Shown in pieces: positions 33,620-43,910 of a stretch of 64,000 nt of DNA. The DNA is from Dyadobacter sp. CY356 (GTDB taxonomy: Bacteria > Bacteroidota > Bacteroidia > Cytophagales > Spirosomataceae): positions 434,001 through 498,000 of the forward strand of contig NZ_JAJTSZ010000004.1 of NCBI RefSeq assembly GCF_021440195.1, given 5' to 3'. Under the pieces are notes generated by a model. The model was not told the DNA's origin, ran no database searches, and worked only from the letters and a program-made list of their open reading frames with translations. Numbering within the stretch: position 1 is the stretch's first letter; every line of letters starts with the position of its first letter. Both the position numbers and the translations under genes were made by a program.

Positions 33620-34861
33620 TTATTTTCTTGTCAAATTTATTGCAATTCTTCGATTTTGGGCTCTTCCCTCTTCTGTATTATTATCGGCAACCGGATGTTC
33701 AATGCCATAACCTTCCGAGGAAATACGGGTGGCTTTAATCCCTTTATTTACAATCCCGCGTTTAACCGCATCCGCTCTGCTCTGCGACAAGCTCAGATTG
33801 GTCGCTGCGTCTCCGGTATTGTCAGTATATCCTCCAATCTTCACATTGACATTCGGGAAGGCTCTCATGATCTTCGCAATATTATCAATTTGTTCTAATG
33901 ATTGATTGCTGAGACTTGCAGCGTTTGGCTCAAAGGTGATTCTGTCAAAATCAAACCAGATATTTTTATCAACTACTTGTGAACTGTCTGCTATGAAATT
34001 AATTATTTTAGATTCAACCCCATTTTCAGGAACGTTAAGTGTTATGTCTTTCGGAAGCTCTTTTGGAACAAATTTGCCCAGACCACTTTTCTGAGTACCT
34101 TTTGAATGATTAACACTGTCAACACCCATCGGTACATCTTCTACCACAACCGTCTCCTCTTCTTTTGTTAATTTTTTATAACCCCAATAAGCACCACCCA
34201 GAATTGACAGCGCCAGTATCCATAAAAAAATCTTTACTCCTGTTGAAGTAGGTTTACCTTCCAGCTCTTTTTCGCTCAAAGGATTTCGAATCAGGCTTTT
34301 ATTAAGATCTTCAAGTTCTTTAAAATTCCAGAGTGTATTCAGGTCCTTTGGTAAGTATTTTACCATAAATTCTTTTTGATCAACCAAAAGGCTTGTAAGT
34401 CTCACCGGTTCAACCGATTTCGTACCACTAACTTTTGCATATTTTGCAACTACGCTCAATACGATCGGCGCGCAAATACTTAATATTGTGGAGACAGAAT
34501 AACTTTTTATTCCGCTTGAAGAAGAAATAGAATCGGTAACTGTTTTAAGATCTAAATCCAGCAGGATTGGGAGAAGTGAAAGACCATTGGAAATAAATTC
34601 CTTTGACCTGGATTCATCCCCAAGGATTGTTCCAAGTCCGTTTAAAACGTAGTCTTCATTATTGAGATTGATAAGTCCTATTAAATCCTGAACGCCGCCG
34701 AGTGTTGAAGCTTTATTCATAATTCCTCCGATAAGTCCTGGCAGGGCGCCTAACATTGCGACTTGAACATCACTTGTACTTTCTTGGGTCAAATCGGCAA
34801 TTTTAAGACCAACTTCTTTTGTAATATATGCCTTGGTTAACTCCAGTAAATTGACAGCCAT
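33620..34861 (-). CDS. DUF937-OmpA fusion protein with one membrane helix
   Basis: A 413-residue protein of two known parts. Residues about 1-150 match the DUF937/YidB-like fold (VQVAMLGALPGLIGGIMNKAS, YVLNGLGTILGDESRSKEF in part). A helix near 210-230 (VKIFLWILALSILGGAYWGY) spans the membrane, followed by an acidic linker. Residues about 295-413 are an OmpA C-terminal peptidoglycan-binding domain: IWFDFDRITFEP, VKIGGYTDNTGD, LSQSRADAVK, and EEGRAQNRRIAI with the arginines that grip diaminopimelate. There is no signal peptide, so the DUF937 part should be cytoplasmic with the OmpA domain in the periplasm. Such a layout could tether a cytoplasmic module to the wall; function is unknown. Confidence 0.85.
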   Translation of the reverse strand: MAVNLLELTKAYITKEVGLKIADLTQESTSDVQVAMLGALPGLIGGIMNKASTLGGVQDLIGLINLNNEDYVLNGLGTILGDESRSKEFISNGLSLLPILLDLDLKTVTDSISSSSGIKSYSVSTILSICAPIVLSVVAKYAKVSGTKSVEPVRLTSLLVDQKEFMVKYLPKDLNTLWNFKELEDLNKSLIRNPLSEKELEGKPTSTGVKIFLWILALSILGGAYWGYKKLTKEEETVVVEDVPMGVDSVNHSKGTQKSGLGKFVPKELPKDITLNVPENGVESKIINFIADSSQVVDKNIWFDFDRITFEPNAASLSNQSLEQIDNIAKIMRAFPNVNVKIGGYTDNTGDAATNLSLSQSRADAVKRGIVNKGIKATRISSEGYGIEHPVADNNTEEGRAQNRRIAINLTRK

Positions 34862-35060
34862 AATGTATTATTATTCTTTGTCTTGTTTAGTTTTAGTATA
34901 ATATTCATAATTTATCTGGAGGATATGCAAAGTAAAGATTTTCTAATCATTTACAACTAATTCGAGTACCCCAAAATTAAGAATAAACAATATAAACAAT
35001 GAATAGAAATTGTAAATTAAACAGGAGCGATATGCAATTTCGTCCTGCTTCATTTAACAC

Positions 35061-35098
35061 CAACGTCGTAACAAATTAGTACACAACGCCGTAACAAA
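35061..35098. repeat. Pair of 15-base direct repeats, 23-base period
   Basis: CAACGTCGTAACAAA (35061-35075) and CAACGCCGTAACAAA (35084-35098) differ at one base and are spaced two helical turns apart. They lie between the clpC terminator and the OmpA-family gene. A protein-binding role is possible but unproven. Confidence 0.5.
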
Positions 35099-35133
35099 AA
35101 AGAGAGGCAAATCTGAAAGACCTGCCTCTCTTT
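35099..35133 (-). terminator. Intrinsic terminator of clpC
   Basis: AAAGAGAGGCA (35099-35109) pairs perfectly with TGCCTCTCTTT (35123-35133). It lies 34 bases beyond the clpC stop, and the minus-strand tail is T-rich. Confidence 0.88.
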
Positions 35134-35167
35134 ATATGTTTAATTAATTATCTAAAATTCCAGTTAA

Positions 35168-37711
35168 TTAATTAGCAACTTCTTCTTCTTTTTTTCTAAC
35201 CGATATGGTAAGCTCTTCACTGTTTTCAACATGATTCGCTACCAATACATCACCTTCTCTCAAATCACCTTTAAGAATTTCTTCTGCAACCGGATCTTCA
35301 AGATATTTCTGGATCGCTCTGTTCAATGGACGGGCACCGTATTGAGGATCATAACCTTTTTCAGACAAGAAGTCTTTCGCAGGGACAGTCAACTCAATTT
35401 CGTAACCCAGGCCTTTCACACGGCTGAACAATTTACCAAGCGAAATGTCAATGATACGGTGCAGATCTTCACGTTGAAGTGAATTAAACACGATCACATC
35501 ATCCAGACGGTTAAGGAATTCCGGAGAGAATGCTTTACGAAGAGCACTTTGAATTGTGCCTTTCATAATTTCATCCTGGTTGTCGTTTTTGGCTTTGGTT
35601 GAAAAACCGATTCCAGAACCGAAATCTTTCAGGTCACGCGCTCCAATGTTCGAAGTCATGATGATGATCGTATTCCGGAAATCAACACGACGGCCAAGAC
35701 CATCTGTTAATATACCATCGTCAAGCACCTGTAACAGAATATTGAAAACATCCGGGTGTGCTTTTTCGATCTCATCAAGCAAAACAACGCTGTATGGCTT
35801 ACGACGAATTTTTTCAGTTAACTGACCACCTTCTTCGTAACCAACATAACCCGGAGGCGCTCCTACCAAACGAGATACACTGAATTTCTCCATGTATTCA
35901 CTCATGTCGATACGCACAAGGGCATCGTCTTTATCAAATAAATAAGTGGCAAGAACTTTTGCTAATTCTGTTTTACCCACACCCGTTGGTCCAAGGAATA
36001 TAAAAGAACCAATTGGTTTCTTAGGATCTTTCAAACCTACACGCGTACGTTGAATTGCCTTAACCAATTTCTCAATTGGCGGGTTCTGGCCAATTACTTT
36101 TGCTTTAAGCTCGTCGGCCATGTTAAGCAATTTCTTTCCTTCATCCATCGAGACATTCGTCACAGGGATTCCGGTCATCATTGCAACTACTTCGGCAACA
36201 TTATGCTCAGTAACTGTATATCTTTTTTGCTTGGTTTCTTCTTCCCAGGCAAGTTTCGCGCGGTCAAGCTGATCGATCAATTTCTTTTCACGATCACGTA
36301 ACTGAGCTGCTTCTTCGTATTTCTGACTTTTAACAACCCTGTTTTTTTCCTGTTTAATATTCTCAATCTGTTCTTCAAGGTGGAGAATATCCTCAGGTAC
36401 AGTAATGTTGCTGATATGAACACGTGCACCAACTTCATCCAAAACATCGATCGCTTTGTCTGGAAGGAAACGGTCTGTAATGTAACGCTCAGACAGTTTA
36501 ACCGCAGTGCTGATCGACTCAGGCGTGTAACTTACATGGTGGTGATCTTCATATTTATCCTTAATATTTTCAAGGATTTGAATAGTTTCTTCAATTGAAG
36601 TCGCATCCACCATTACCATTTGGAAACGGCGGGCAAGTGCCCCATCTTTCTCTATGTACTGACGATACTCATCCAGCGTGGTTGCACCGATACACTGAAT
36701 TTCACCGCGAGAAAGAGCCGGTTTGAACATATTCGAAGCATCCAGAGAACCGGAAGCGCCACCAGCACCAACGATCGTATGAAGCTCATCAATGAAAAGG
36801 ATCACATCCGGAGATTTTTCCAGTTCATTCATTACCGCTTTCATCCTTTCTTCAAACTGGCCACGGTATTTAGTGCCTGCCACAAGAGATGCAAGATCAA
36901 GAGTAACTACTCTTTTACCAAACAGAACACGGGATACTTTTTTCTGAACAATTCTTAAAGCAAGACCTTCCGCAATGGCTGTTTTACCAACCCCAGGCTC
37001 ACCAATAAGAATTGGGTTATTCTTTTTACGACGGCTAAGAATCTGGGCAACACGCTCAATTTCTTTTTCCCGTCCAACGATTGGATCAAGTTTTCCAACC
37101 TCAGCCATTTTCGTCAAATCACGTCCAAAATTGTCAAGTACCGGAGTACGAGATTTTTCAGCACCTTTTGACTCTTTTCCGGAAGCTGCGCCTCCTCCTC
37201 CACCGCCAAACATGCCGCCTCTTGCCTCATCGTCTCCGTCTTCGGTTTCCGGGCCCATGTGGGGTTTTGTTCCTGATGATTGATATTCTAACATTTCTTT
37301 AATGACTTCGTAGTTAACATTAAATTTATGCAGGATCTGGGTGCCAACATTGTCTACGTCACGTAAAATTGACAGAAGCAAATGTTCAGTTCCGATCAAG
37401 GGGCTTTTGAAAATTTTAGCCTCAAGATATGTTATTTTCAACACCTTTTCAGATTGTCTTGTAAGAGGGATATTCTGCAGATTTTTAACATTATTAGTTG
37501 CCGCACCCTTCGTTGCCTGCTCGATCGTCTGTCGAACATCATCAAGGGACACGCCTAGCTTTTTCAGTAAACCAATAGCAACTCCATCGCCCTCACGAAT
37601 CATTCCAAGTAACAGATGTTCGGCACCGATATAATCGTGACCAAGTCGCAAAGCTTCTTCCCGACTCAGAGAGATTACTTCTTTTACTCTATTTGAAAAT
37701 TTTGCTTCCAT
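35168..37711 (-). CDS. clpC: ATP-dependent Clp protease ATP-binding subunit ClpC
   Basis: ClpC is the Hsp100 unfoldase that feeds substrates to ClpP. From the ATG at 37711 it has 847 residues: N-domain repeats ([22 protein letters not shown] in part, [15 protein letters not shown]), a glycine-rich linker, AAA-1 with GEPGVGKT and [13 protein letters not shown], a central UVR-like coiled region ([17 protein letters not shown]), AAA-2 with GPTGVGKT and [16 protein letters not shown], and a C-terminal domain. The UVR-like segment and N-domain distinguish ClpC from ClpB. The frame extends three codons further to a TTG, but the ATG is the normal family start. No mcsA/mcsB or ctsR is adjacent. Confidence 0.95.
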   Translation of the reverse strand: MEAKFSNRVKEVISLSREEALRLGHDYIGAEHLLLGMIREGDGVAIGLLKKLGVSLDDVRQTIEQATKGAATNNVKNLQNIPLTRQSEKVLKITYLEAKIFKSPLIGTEHLLLSILRDVDNVGTQILHKFNVNYEVIKEMLEYQSSGTKPHMGPETEDGDDEARGGMFGGGGGGAASGKESKGAEKSRTPVLDNFGRDLTKMAEVGKLDPIVGREKEIERVAQILSRRKKNNPILIGEPGVGKTAIAEGLALRIVQKKVSRVLFGKRVVTLDLASLVAGTKYRGQFEERMKAVMNELEKSPDVILFIDELHTIVGAGGASGSLDASNMFKPALSRGEIQCIGATTLDEYRQYIEKDGALARRFQMVMVDATSIEETIQILENIKDKYEDHHHVSYTPESISTAVKLSERYITDRFLPDKAIDVLDEVGARVHISNITVPEDILHLEEQIENIKQEKNRVVKSQKYEEAAQLRDREKKLIDQLDRAKLAWEEETKQKRYTVTEHNVAEVVAMMTGIPVTNVSMDEGKKLLNMADELKAKVIGQNPPIEKLVKAIQRTRVGLKDPKKPIGSFIFLGPTGVGKTELAKVLATYLFDKDDALVRIDMSEYMEKFSVSRLVGAPPGYVGYEEGGQLTEKIRRKPYSVVLLDEIEKAHPDVFNILLQVLDDGILTDGLGRRVDFRNTIIIMTSNIGARDLKDFGSGIGFSTKAKNDNQDEIMKGTIQSALRKAFSPEFLNRLDDVIVFNSLQREDLHRIIDISLGKLFSRVKGLGYEIELTVPAKDFLSEKGYDPQYGARPLNRAIQKYLEDPVAEEILKGDLREGDVLVANHVENSEELTISVRKKEEEVAN

Positions 37712-37780
37712 GTGTAGCAATAAAAATGTGTCTTATTAATCTAAACGCTACTTTTTAAATCTTTGTTCAAAGTAGCAGAT

Positions 37781-38440
37781 TTATTGTTGCTTACAAGATC
37801 TCAGCAAAATACTCCTCGCCTCGGGCCCCATATTAAATAATAAATCGATGATACTTAAATTACTTACAAAATCATTCCCAAATGTCTGGTAGTATGAAAT
37901 TGGCTGATAATATTTAAAATTATTTTTATTTTTTTTATCATTAATAAACGATAAGTCGTCAATCAGGCTTGAATCGGCATTTATTGGTACTGACAAATTG
38001 TACCTAACTTCCTTTCTAATCCCCAACAATCTAAGACAAATTGTCAATAATTCATAATTTAGGTCAACAAGAAATTCAGGTTTCTTAATAAAAACGTTAT
38101 GAAGCTCGTCTGAGTAAAATTCAAAATAAGGTGATTTTCCGTATGCTGATCTCAAACAGCCCCAATGCCTCCTTATCCAATCCTGGCTATAATCGATTCT
38201 TATGTCTTTTGTCGGAGCATATTGCTCATATCCCTTCACAGGGACGGTCAAAGTATCTGTTTTATTGGTTGTTAAAACGCTGCAACGGTTCCTGAAAGTC
38301 TGTTTAATATATCTTTCATTGATGTCGATCCAGGTAACGTCATTACTCAAAATACAAGTAAAATATTCGAGACAAGGAAGATATTGCAATTCAATCCTTA
38401 CTATTTTTTCAGGTTGATTTCCGGTAACAATTTCAGGCAC
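37781..38440 (-). CDS. WbqC family protein
   Basis: A 219-residue (from GTG 38440) cytoplasmic protein of the WbqC family. Typical blocks are IELQYLPCLEYF, YIKQTFRNRCSVLTTNK, LTVPVKG, DYSQDWIRRHWGCLRSAYGKSPYFEFY in part, and DLNYELLTICLRLLGI. WbqC-like proteins occur in O-antigen and other glycan clusters and may modify or transfer to nucleotide sugars; the reaction is not established. No ATG opens the frame: TTG at 38446 and GTG at 38440 are the candidates, so the start is uncertain. A YciO/Sua5-like gene lies 95 bases upstream on the same strand. Confidence 0.82.
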   Translation of the reverse strand: MPEIVTGNQPEKIVRIELQYLPCLEYFTCILSNDVTWIDINERYIKQTFRNRCSVLTTNKTDTLTVPVKGYEQYAPTKDIRIDYSQDWIRRHWGCLRSAYGKSPYFEFYSDELHNVFIKKPEFLVDLNYELLTICLRLLGIRKEVRYNLSVPINADSSLIDDLSFINDKKNKNNFKYYQPISYYQTFGNDFVSNLSIIDLLFNMGPEARSILLRSCKQQ

Positions 38441-38541
38441 TATCAAATATGGTAAAGGGGAATGATATTATCAAAAAAATGATAACAATTATTTAACGGG
38501 ATTTATTTAGTTCTATAATAACTTAATAAATTATAATTTAA

Positions 38542-39168
38542 TTACAAAAACAGGCTTGTATCTCCTAATCCTTCCCGGATTACTTCAAAATCATCATTGG
38601 TTGCGAGTACAATTGTTGAAGCCACATTACCACCATATCCGCCATCAATTACAATATCAACCTGATGTTGAAATTTCTCGTAAATCAATTCAGGATCAGT
38701 TGAATACTCGATAATTTCGTCATCATCTTTGATGGAAGTGGTTACGATTGGATTGCCAAGTTGTTGAACAATCAGACGGGGAATCAAATTGTCGGGCACA
38801 CGGATACCTACCGTTTTTTTATTTGTATTTAACAATTTAGGAACCTGATTGTTTGCGTCAAGAATGAACGTGTAAGGTCCCGGAAGAACTTTCTTCATCA
38901 TTTTAAAGGCTGAGTTTCCAACTCTGGCATAATCTGCAATATGGCTCAGGTCATAACAGATGAATGAGAAGTCATTTTTCTGCGCTTTGATCCCTTTGAT
39001 ACGTGCTATTTTCTCTACGGCTCTTGAATTGAAAATATCGCAGCCAAGACCGTAAATGGTATCCGTAGGATAGATAACCAGACCGCCATCGCGAAGGCAA
39101 TCTACTACCTGACGTATTTTTCTTTCGTCAGGATTTTCAGGGTATATACGAATTAATTCAGCTGGCAT
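38542..39168 (-). CDS. YciO/Sua5-type L-threonylcarbamoyladenylate synthase family protein
   Basis: A 208-residue protein with the YrdC fold, which binds ATP, threonine and bicarbonate to make threonylcarbamoyl-AMP for t6A37 of tRNA. Motifs: [34 protein letters not shown] in part, [21 protein letters not shown] and [12 protein letters not shown]. The KAQKND segment and the absence of the C-terminal Sua5 domain point to the YciO branch, whose role in t6A synthesis is weaker than that of TsaC. The frame runs nine codons further to a TTG; the ATG at 39168 was chosen. It follows the glycosyltransferase gene by 28 bases. Confidence 0.88.
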   Translation of the reverse strand: MPAELIRIYPENPDERKIRQVVDCLRDGGLVIYPTDTIYGLGCDIFNSRAVEKIARIKGIKAQKNDFSFICYDLSHIADYARVGNSAFKMMKKVLPGPYTFILDANNQVPKLLNTNKKTVGIRVPDNLIPRLIVQQLGNPIVTTSIKDDDEIIEYSTDPELIYEKFQHQVDIVIDGGYGGNVASTIVLATNDDFEVIREGLGDTSLFL

Positions 39169-39196
39169 AGTATGTACTATTTTCTGAATTAACAAT

Positions 39197-40192
39197 TCAA
39201 AACGCCAAAACCTCTCTGCTGTGGGCTTTTTTTTGCAAATTATTTAAGTAAAACCTGTACAATCCATTTACCGGAAGATGCAAACGGCACAGCATCACAA
39301 TCATTTCTGTCAGGATGCCAGGGTTTTCAATGTAGTTTAAAAGTGTTCGGAAACGAAGCGCCAGTTCAAACTCCTGTGCATAAAAACACTTTCGGATAAA
39401 GGTCCTTATTCTGGCTGCCAACAGATCAAACTCTTCCTGATCACGATTTAATTCATAAGCTTTGTTGCAAACGATGTAACAGGTCCGGAGCAGACTGTTT
39501 CCTTTATTATAGATTTGCGTACTTAATGAACCTGGCACATTCCTCTTTCTGGTAAGCACCTCATCCTGATAGAAATATTTGTAGCGAACAGCCGATCTTA
39601 CCCAAAAATCAAAATCTTCAAAATCAAGCGATTCATCATAACCACCCATTTCAATCAGCATTTTGGTGCGCATCATCATGGTTGGGGTACAAATAAAATA
39701 TTTCTCCAAAATACTTTTATAAACATCGCCGCTAGGGATCGGTTTATCGGCTTTCAGATTAGTATCAACAGGATAATGAAAATTCAGGACATCTCCACCG
39801 GCATCTATGTATTGTGCATTGGAAAAAACAACGCCGTAATCTTCTCCCAAATCTTCCATTGCCTTTACCTGATTTGAAATCCGGCCCGGCATCATAATGT
39901 CATCAGCTGCGAGATCAATAATATATTTACCTTTTGCTAAAGCCAGTCCCTGATTGAACGCGCGGCATAGACCGCGATTCTCTACATTTTTGATCACAGT
40001 AAATTCAGGAAAGTCGGAAACAATATTCTCGATCAAGGATATGGACCCATCGGTACTGGCATTGTCAATAATGACAATTTGAAGTTTTGGGTAAGTCTGG
40101 GCGAAAATTGAACCCAACGTTTCCGCAATATATTTTCCCTGGTTAAAGGCAGTCAAAACGACTGTTACCAAAGGCTTATCCATTTCGCTCAT
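39197..40192 (-). CDS. Family 2 glycosyltransferase
   Basis: A 331-residue GT-A fold glycosyltransferase. The N-terminal domain has [28 protein letters not shown] and the metal-binding acidic motif in [14 protein letters not shown] (DxD-like ADD). Later come the acceptor-side blocks [26 protein letters not shown] in part. No membrane helix is apparent, so it acts at the cytoplasmic face, probably building a surface glycan. The next gene downstream (YciO-type) is unrelated in function. A -7 box (40261-40268) sits about 70 bases upstream, after the YihY gene, so it probably starts its own transcript. Confidence 0.9.
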   Translation of the reverse strand: MSEMDKPLVTVVLTAFNQGKYIAETLGSIFAQTYPKLQIVIIDNASTDGSISLIENIVSDFPEFTVIKNVENRGLCRAFNQGLALAKGKYIIDLAADDIMMPGRISNQVKAMEDLGEDYGVVFSNAQYIDAGGDVLNFHYPVDTNLKADKPIPSGDVYKSILEKYFICTPTMMMRTKMLIEMGGYDESLDFEDFDFWVRSAVRYKYFYQDEVLTRKRNVPGSLSTQIYNKGNSLLRTCYIVCNKAYELNRDQEEFDLLAARIRTFIRKCFYAQEFELALRFRTLLNYIENPGILTEMIVMLCRLHLPVNGLYRFYLNNLQKKAHSREVLAF

Positions 40193-40260
40193 CTATCACT
40201 TTTTTGAATCACTTGTCCGGACCGCTATTAATCTAATACGAACAAAGGCTCTAAAAGTCA

Positions 40261-40268
40261 CAAACTTA
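40261..40268 (-). promoter_or_regulatory. -7 box upstream of the glycosyltransferase gene
   Basis: TAAGTTTG on the minus strand matches TAnnTTTG exactly, giving a leader of about 60 bases before the ATG at 40192. The -33 region has T-rich sequence without a clean TTTG. Confidence 0.5.
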
Positions 40269-40313
40269 TGAGAGATAAAAAAAGAGAAAGTTAAGTACTT
40301 ATTTAACGGTCAG

Positions 40314-41237
40314 TCAGGATTTTTTATCCTGCACATTACTTCTGGCAGAAGCGATGCCGGCATTGATCTCAAAACCAAAAATGAGAAGAAGGGCTAAAAG
40401 ATAAAACCAGATCATCAGAGCAATCATTGTTCCAATGGAGCCATACAGTTTATTATAAGAACTAAATCTTGACAAATAGAACGAAAAACCGTAAGTAGCA
40501 ACCAAAATCAGAACAGATGCGAAAATGGATCCGAGATTGATAAATGCATATCTTCTGCCTTGTGACGGGGCAAAACGGTAGATTATGGAAATTGCCAGCA
40601 TTAGCGCCGCAAAACTGACCAAATATCTTGTTAAATTAACGGATGAGACAATCCAGGTATCCTGCACAATGTGCCAGTCGCTGACAATAACTTTTACGGC
40701 GTCGCCAAGAATTAAGAGGACGATCAGCATGAACACAACTGCTATAAGTATTATGGTCAATAGAAGTGCAACGCCTCGCTGGGCAAGAAATCCTCTTGTG
40801 TCCAAATCTTCATAGACCATATCAAAAGAACGCATCAATGACATCATACCATTGGTAGAAGCAGCCACGGCAAAAATAAATCCGAGCGACATAACACTGT
40901 TTCTGGGCCGGCTGATAATATCGGTAATGGTCTGGTGCGCATCCTGATAAATACCTCTGGGCAAGACTTCTTTTAAAATCCCCAGAATCTGATCGTCCAG
41001 ATTTTCTATTGGTATGTAGGGAACGAGGGTAAACAGAAAAATAATTCCTGGAAAACAGGCGAGTGTTAAACTATACGCAACCGCAGATGCGCGCTGATCA
41101 ATATCATAACGGTGATTGTTTTTTCTTATGTTGGCAAGAATGTCATACAGCGAAACGGTTCCACGAAAAAGCATCGTCGTTCGCAGCCAAACGATAAGCC
41201 GCTTGACTTGCCGGTTTTTCAACAGTCTTTCAAGCAT
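40314..41237 (-). CDS. YihY/virulence factor BrkB family inner-membrane protein
   Basis: A 307-residue membrane protein with six predicted helices in the YihY/BrkB pattern. Visible blocks: ASAVAYSLTLACFPGIIFLFTL in part, the NSVMSLGFIFAVAASTNGMMSLMR segment in part, TRGFLAQRGVALLLTIILIA, and the C-terminal YGSIGTMIALMIWFYLLALLLIFGFEINA in part. Members were once annotated as ribonuclease BN, which is wrong; their role is unknown, perhaps transport or lipid flipping. The longest frame begins at a TTG three codons upstream; the ATG at 41237 is preferred. It follows the thioesterase gene by 15 bases and is probably co-transcribed. Confidence 0.88.
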   Translation of the reverse strand: MLERLLKNRQVKRLIVWLRTTMLFRGTVSLYDILANIRKNNHRYDIDQRASAVAYSLTLACFPGIIFLFTLVPYIPIENLDDQILGILKEVLPRGIYQDAHQTITDIISRPRNSVMSLGFIFAVAASTNGMMSLMRSFDMVYEDLDTRGFLAQRGVALLLTIILIAVVFMLIVLLILGDAVKVIVSDWHIVQDTWIVSSVNLTRYLVSFAALMLAISIIYRFAPSQGRRYAFINLGSIFASVLILVATYGFSFYLSRFSSYNKLYGSIGTMIALMIWFYLLALLLIFGFEINAGIASARSNVQDKKS

Positions 41238-41252
41238 AAAAGGCAATTTGAT

Positions 41253-41669
41253 TTACAAAGTCTGAAAATAAGGATTCAGTTTTTCCAGGAGTTTTGCCGG
41301 AGCAATACAAAGTTTTGCATTCTCCATTTTTTGAAAAACGAGCGTAGTTTCCCCCACATTCAATAAAACATCATCCTGGTTTCTGATTTCATACTCAAAC
41401 ACAACTCTTGTGCCAGGCAATTTCTGCATCAGAACTTTGATCGTAAGCTCGTCGTCATAACGGGCCGGCTTAATAAATCTGGATTTATTTTCATAAACAG
41501 GCATCATGACACCCGTTTCTTCCATTTCTTTATAACTAAATCCAACGCTTCGCAAAGCTTCAACGCGTCCGATTTCATAATATCTTGCATAATTTCCGTA
41601 ATACACATAACCCATCTGATCTGTGTCGGCATAACGTACTCTTATCCCTTTAACCTCGTAAGCAAACAT
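41253..41669 (-). CDS. Acyl-CoA thioesterase, 4HBT/YbgC family
   Basis: A 138-residue hotdog-fold thioesterase. The diagnostic N-terminal block is IRVRYADTDQMGYVYYGNYARYYEIGR in part, in which D in ADTDQMG is the catalytic acid, followed by VGFSYKEMEETGVMMPV and RFIKPARYDDELTI. Members hydrolyse acyl-CoA thioesters in the cytoplasm; chain-length preference is unknown. It is located between mltG and the YihY gene on the same strand with short gaps. Confidence 0.9.
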   Translation of the reverse strand: MFAYEVKGIRVRYADTDQMGYVYYGNYARYYEIGRVEALRSVGFSYKEMEETGVMMPVYENKSRFIKPARYDDELTIKVLMQKLPGTRVVFEYEIRNQDDVLLNVGETTLVFQKMENAKLCIAPAKLLEKLNPYFQTL

Positions 41670-41721
41670 TCTGTGTTATTTATGAGACGATTGATTTCAA
41701 TCAAAACCAATCGTCCGAAAC

Positions 41722-42759
41722 TTATTTCATAATTTTAAGCCTGTTCAATTCCGCCTGATACATGCGGGCATTGTTCAGATGATCTTCATAAGTTTTTGCA
41801 AAAGCGTGGTAACCCGAAAGATCCGCCTTTGCGCACATATAAAGAAAATCGTGTTTGCTGTAATTCAAAACCGCATCCAGTGAATTAAAATCTGCTACAC
41901 GGATCGGGCCAGGTGGCAAGCCAATATTCACATAAGTATTGTATGGCGATTTCACACGCAACTGCTCATTCAAAATACGTTTGATAGCGAAGTCCTGTAA
42001 TGCGTATTTAATGGTCGGATCGGCTTGCAATGGCATGGCGGCATTTAGACGATTAATATACAAACCTGCAACCATCGGCCTTTCATCCACTTTTCTTGCC
42101 TGTTCTTCTTCAACAATTGAAGCCAGAATAGAAACCTGAACCGGCGTCAGACCTATCGTTTTTGCTTTGGCGACACGTTCTGCATTCCAGTATTTTTTAT
42201 ATTCACTATGCATTCTGTCGAGGAATTTTTCCGTTCCTGTTGTCCAGAAAATATCATAGGTATTTGGTAAAAACATGGAAACAATTGTGGCCGTATCTAA
42301 TCCGTATTTTTTACAAACTTCCTCACTGTTCATCGCCTGACGGAATTTATCTTCGCCAAATTCAAAACGGTTACCAATTCTTTTGATCAGATCTTCTTTT
42401 AATCTGATGTTATTAAAGGTAAGTTTTACAGGATCCTGAACGCCGGAAAGAAGTTTTTTAACGGCTTTATAATTGCTGGTTTCAGGTTTGATCACATAAC
42501 GTCCAGGCTTTACATTTTCGGTATACTTCAAAAGTTTTGCCAAAAAACGGAAAGATATATTGTCATTGATCACCTTATGTTTGTCCAGGGAATCAAGTAC
42601 AGTCTGATACGTAGCACCTTCGGGAATCAATAATGCAAAGCTTTCTTTTTTCTCAACCTGTAAATTCGGTGTTTTGAAAATCTGCCAGAAATAAAAAGTG
42701 AAAGTTGTTGTAAGAATTGCAATGACTAAGAACAATCCTACCTTAAAATTACGAGACAT
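41722..42759 (-). CDS. mltG: Endolytic murein transglycosylase MltG
   Basis: MltG is a membrane-anchored lytic transglycosylase that cuts nascent glycan strands and sets their length. From the ATG at 42759 it has 345 residues: a short cytoplasmic tail, one helix (VGLFLVIAILTTTFTFYFW), a LysM-like region (FALLIPEGATYQTVLDSLDKH in part), and the YceG catalytic domain with the glutamate in ILASIVEEEQ, VAGLYINRLNAAMPLQADPT in part, and SPYNTYVNIGLPPGPI. The longer frame from TTG 42795 adds a hydrophobic but unconserved extension. It lies downstream of the Ldh-family gene with a 68-base gap. Confidence 0.93.
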   Translation of the reverse strand: MSRNFKVGLFLVIAILTTTFTFYFWQIFKTPNLQVEKKESFALLIPEGATYQTVLDSLDKHKVINDNISFRFLAKLLKYTENVKPGRYVIKPETSNYKAVKKLLSGVQDPVKLTFNNIRLKEDLIKRIGNRFEFGEDKFRQAMNSEEVCKKYGLDTATIVSMFLPNTYDIFWTTGTEKFLDRMHSEYKKYWNAERVAKAKTIGLTPVQVSILASIVEEEQARKVDERPMVAGLYINRLNAAMPLQADPTIKYALQDFAIKRILNEQLRVKSPYNTYVNIGLPPGPIRVADFNSLDAVLNYSKHDFLYMCAKADLSGYHAFAKTYEDHLNNARMYQAELNRLKIMK

Positions 42760-42827
42760 ATAGAGAAAACGAAGTTTTAAAAAACAACCTACCAAAATGG
42801 CAGTTGAAACAAGTAACCGTATTTTAT

Positions 42828-43910
42828 TTAATCAATTCTGTTTTCAAAGGCGATATTAAACCGTTTTGCCAGTTCTGCAAGCGATTCTACAACGGGCTGC
42901 AAGAGAGAAATTCCTTCAACACTTCTGATGGCTTCCATTTCACGTTCAGGATCTCCCGGAATGATAACCGATTTCCCTTCAACCGCTCTGGCACCTCTGA
43001 AAGCACGGATCCATTTATCCATATCCACTTTAAATTCATCAGCCGGACGAAATCCATCAACACGCATAGCGCCTAAAAAGTGTCCGGTACCAAGGCCAAC
43101 TCCCTCATTTGCAGACATAAAACCCGCGGTTGCAAAAGGCGGAACCCAAGGGCCGAAATTGGCTCCGGAAAGTACACCTGAAAAAATATCAACAATGGCA
43201 CCCAGTCCATATCCCTTATGGCTTCCATGTTCACGGTCAGAACCGAGGGGCAACAATCCTCCCCCACTTCTCACAGCATTTGAATCCGTTGTCGGATTCC
43301 CCTCAGAATCCTGCGCCCAGCCTAACGGAGCCGGCAAACCTTTCCTTTGCAAAATTTCAAATTTGCCATAAGCAACAGCTGTTGATGCAAAATCAGCAAC
43401 AAAAGCTGGTTCCTCAAAAGCCGGAACTGCAACAGCCAACGGATTTGTACCTAACAATTTTTCCAGAGAAAAAGTAGGCGTTACCAACGGAGCCGCGTTG
43501 GTCATTGTCCAGCCAATCATATCCTTTTGCAGAGCCAGCATGGCATGGTAGCCCGCAATACCAAAATGATTTGAATTCCTGACAGAAACCCAGCCAGAGC
43601 CAACTTTCTCCGCTTTTTCCATCGCAATTTCCATTGCTTTTGGTGCCACTACCAACCCTAAACCTCTGTCACCATCCACAACGGCAGTACTCGGTGTTTC
43701 ATAAACCACCTTTACATCGGGTTTTGGGTTCAATCTTCCATTGTCATACAAACGGACATAACCGGCAAGTCGCGCGATTCCATGCGAATCAACACCTCTT
43801 AAATCGGCACTAATCAACACGGTTGAGGCCAGAGCAGCTTCCTCGGCCGAACATCCTATGGCCAGAAAAACTTCCTCAGTGAAATGTTTTAAGTATTCAG
43901 CCTGATACAT
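42828..43910 (-). CDS. Ldh-family (malate/L-lactate/ureidoglycolate-type) dehydrogenase
   Basis: A 360-residue NAD(P)-dependent dehydrogenase of the type-2 malate/lactate dehydrogenase family, which is not related to classic LDH. Blocks: VLISADLRGVDSHGIARL with the catalytic histidine, VVDGDRGLG, VSVRNSNHFGIAGYHAM, MTNAAPLV, LGTNPLAVA, HKGYGLGAIVDIFSGVLSGA in part, and the C-terminal IPGDPE. Substrates in the family range from 2-oxoacids to ureidoglycolate and cyclic imino acids, so no specific substrate is assigned. It appears to head the run mltG-thioesterase-YihY, although functions are unrelated. Confidence 0.88.
   Translation of the reverse strand: MYQAEYLKHFTEEVFLAIGCSAEEAALASTVLISADLRGVDSHGIARLAGYVRLYDNGRLNPKPDVKVVYETPSTAVVDGDRGLGLVVAPKAMEIAMEKAEKVGSGWVSVRNSNHFGIAGYHAMLALQKDMIGWTMTNAAPLVTPTFSLEKLLGTNPLAVAVPAFEEPAFVADFASTAVAYGKFEILQRKGLPAPLGWAQDSEGNPTTDSNAVRSGGGLLPLGSDREHGSHKGYGLGAIVDIFSGVLSGANFGPWVPPFATAGFMSANEGVGLGTGHFLGAMRVDGFRPADEFKVDMDKWIRAFRGARAVEGKSVIIPGDPEREMEAIRSVEGISLLQPVVESLAELAKRFNIAFENRID

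Larger units (their letters stand above)
34862..35167. other. 306-base intergenic region between clpC and the OmpA-family gene
   Basis: This AT-rich stretch holds the upstream region of the OmpA-family gene (right of 34861), a pair of imperfect 15-base direct repeats (35061-35098) and the clpC terminator (35099-35133). I found no convincing reading frame, RNA or exact TAnnTTTG box. Confidence 0.6.
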
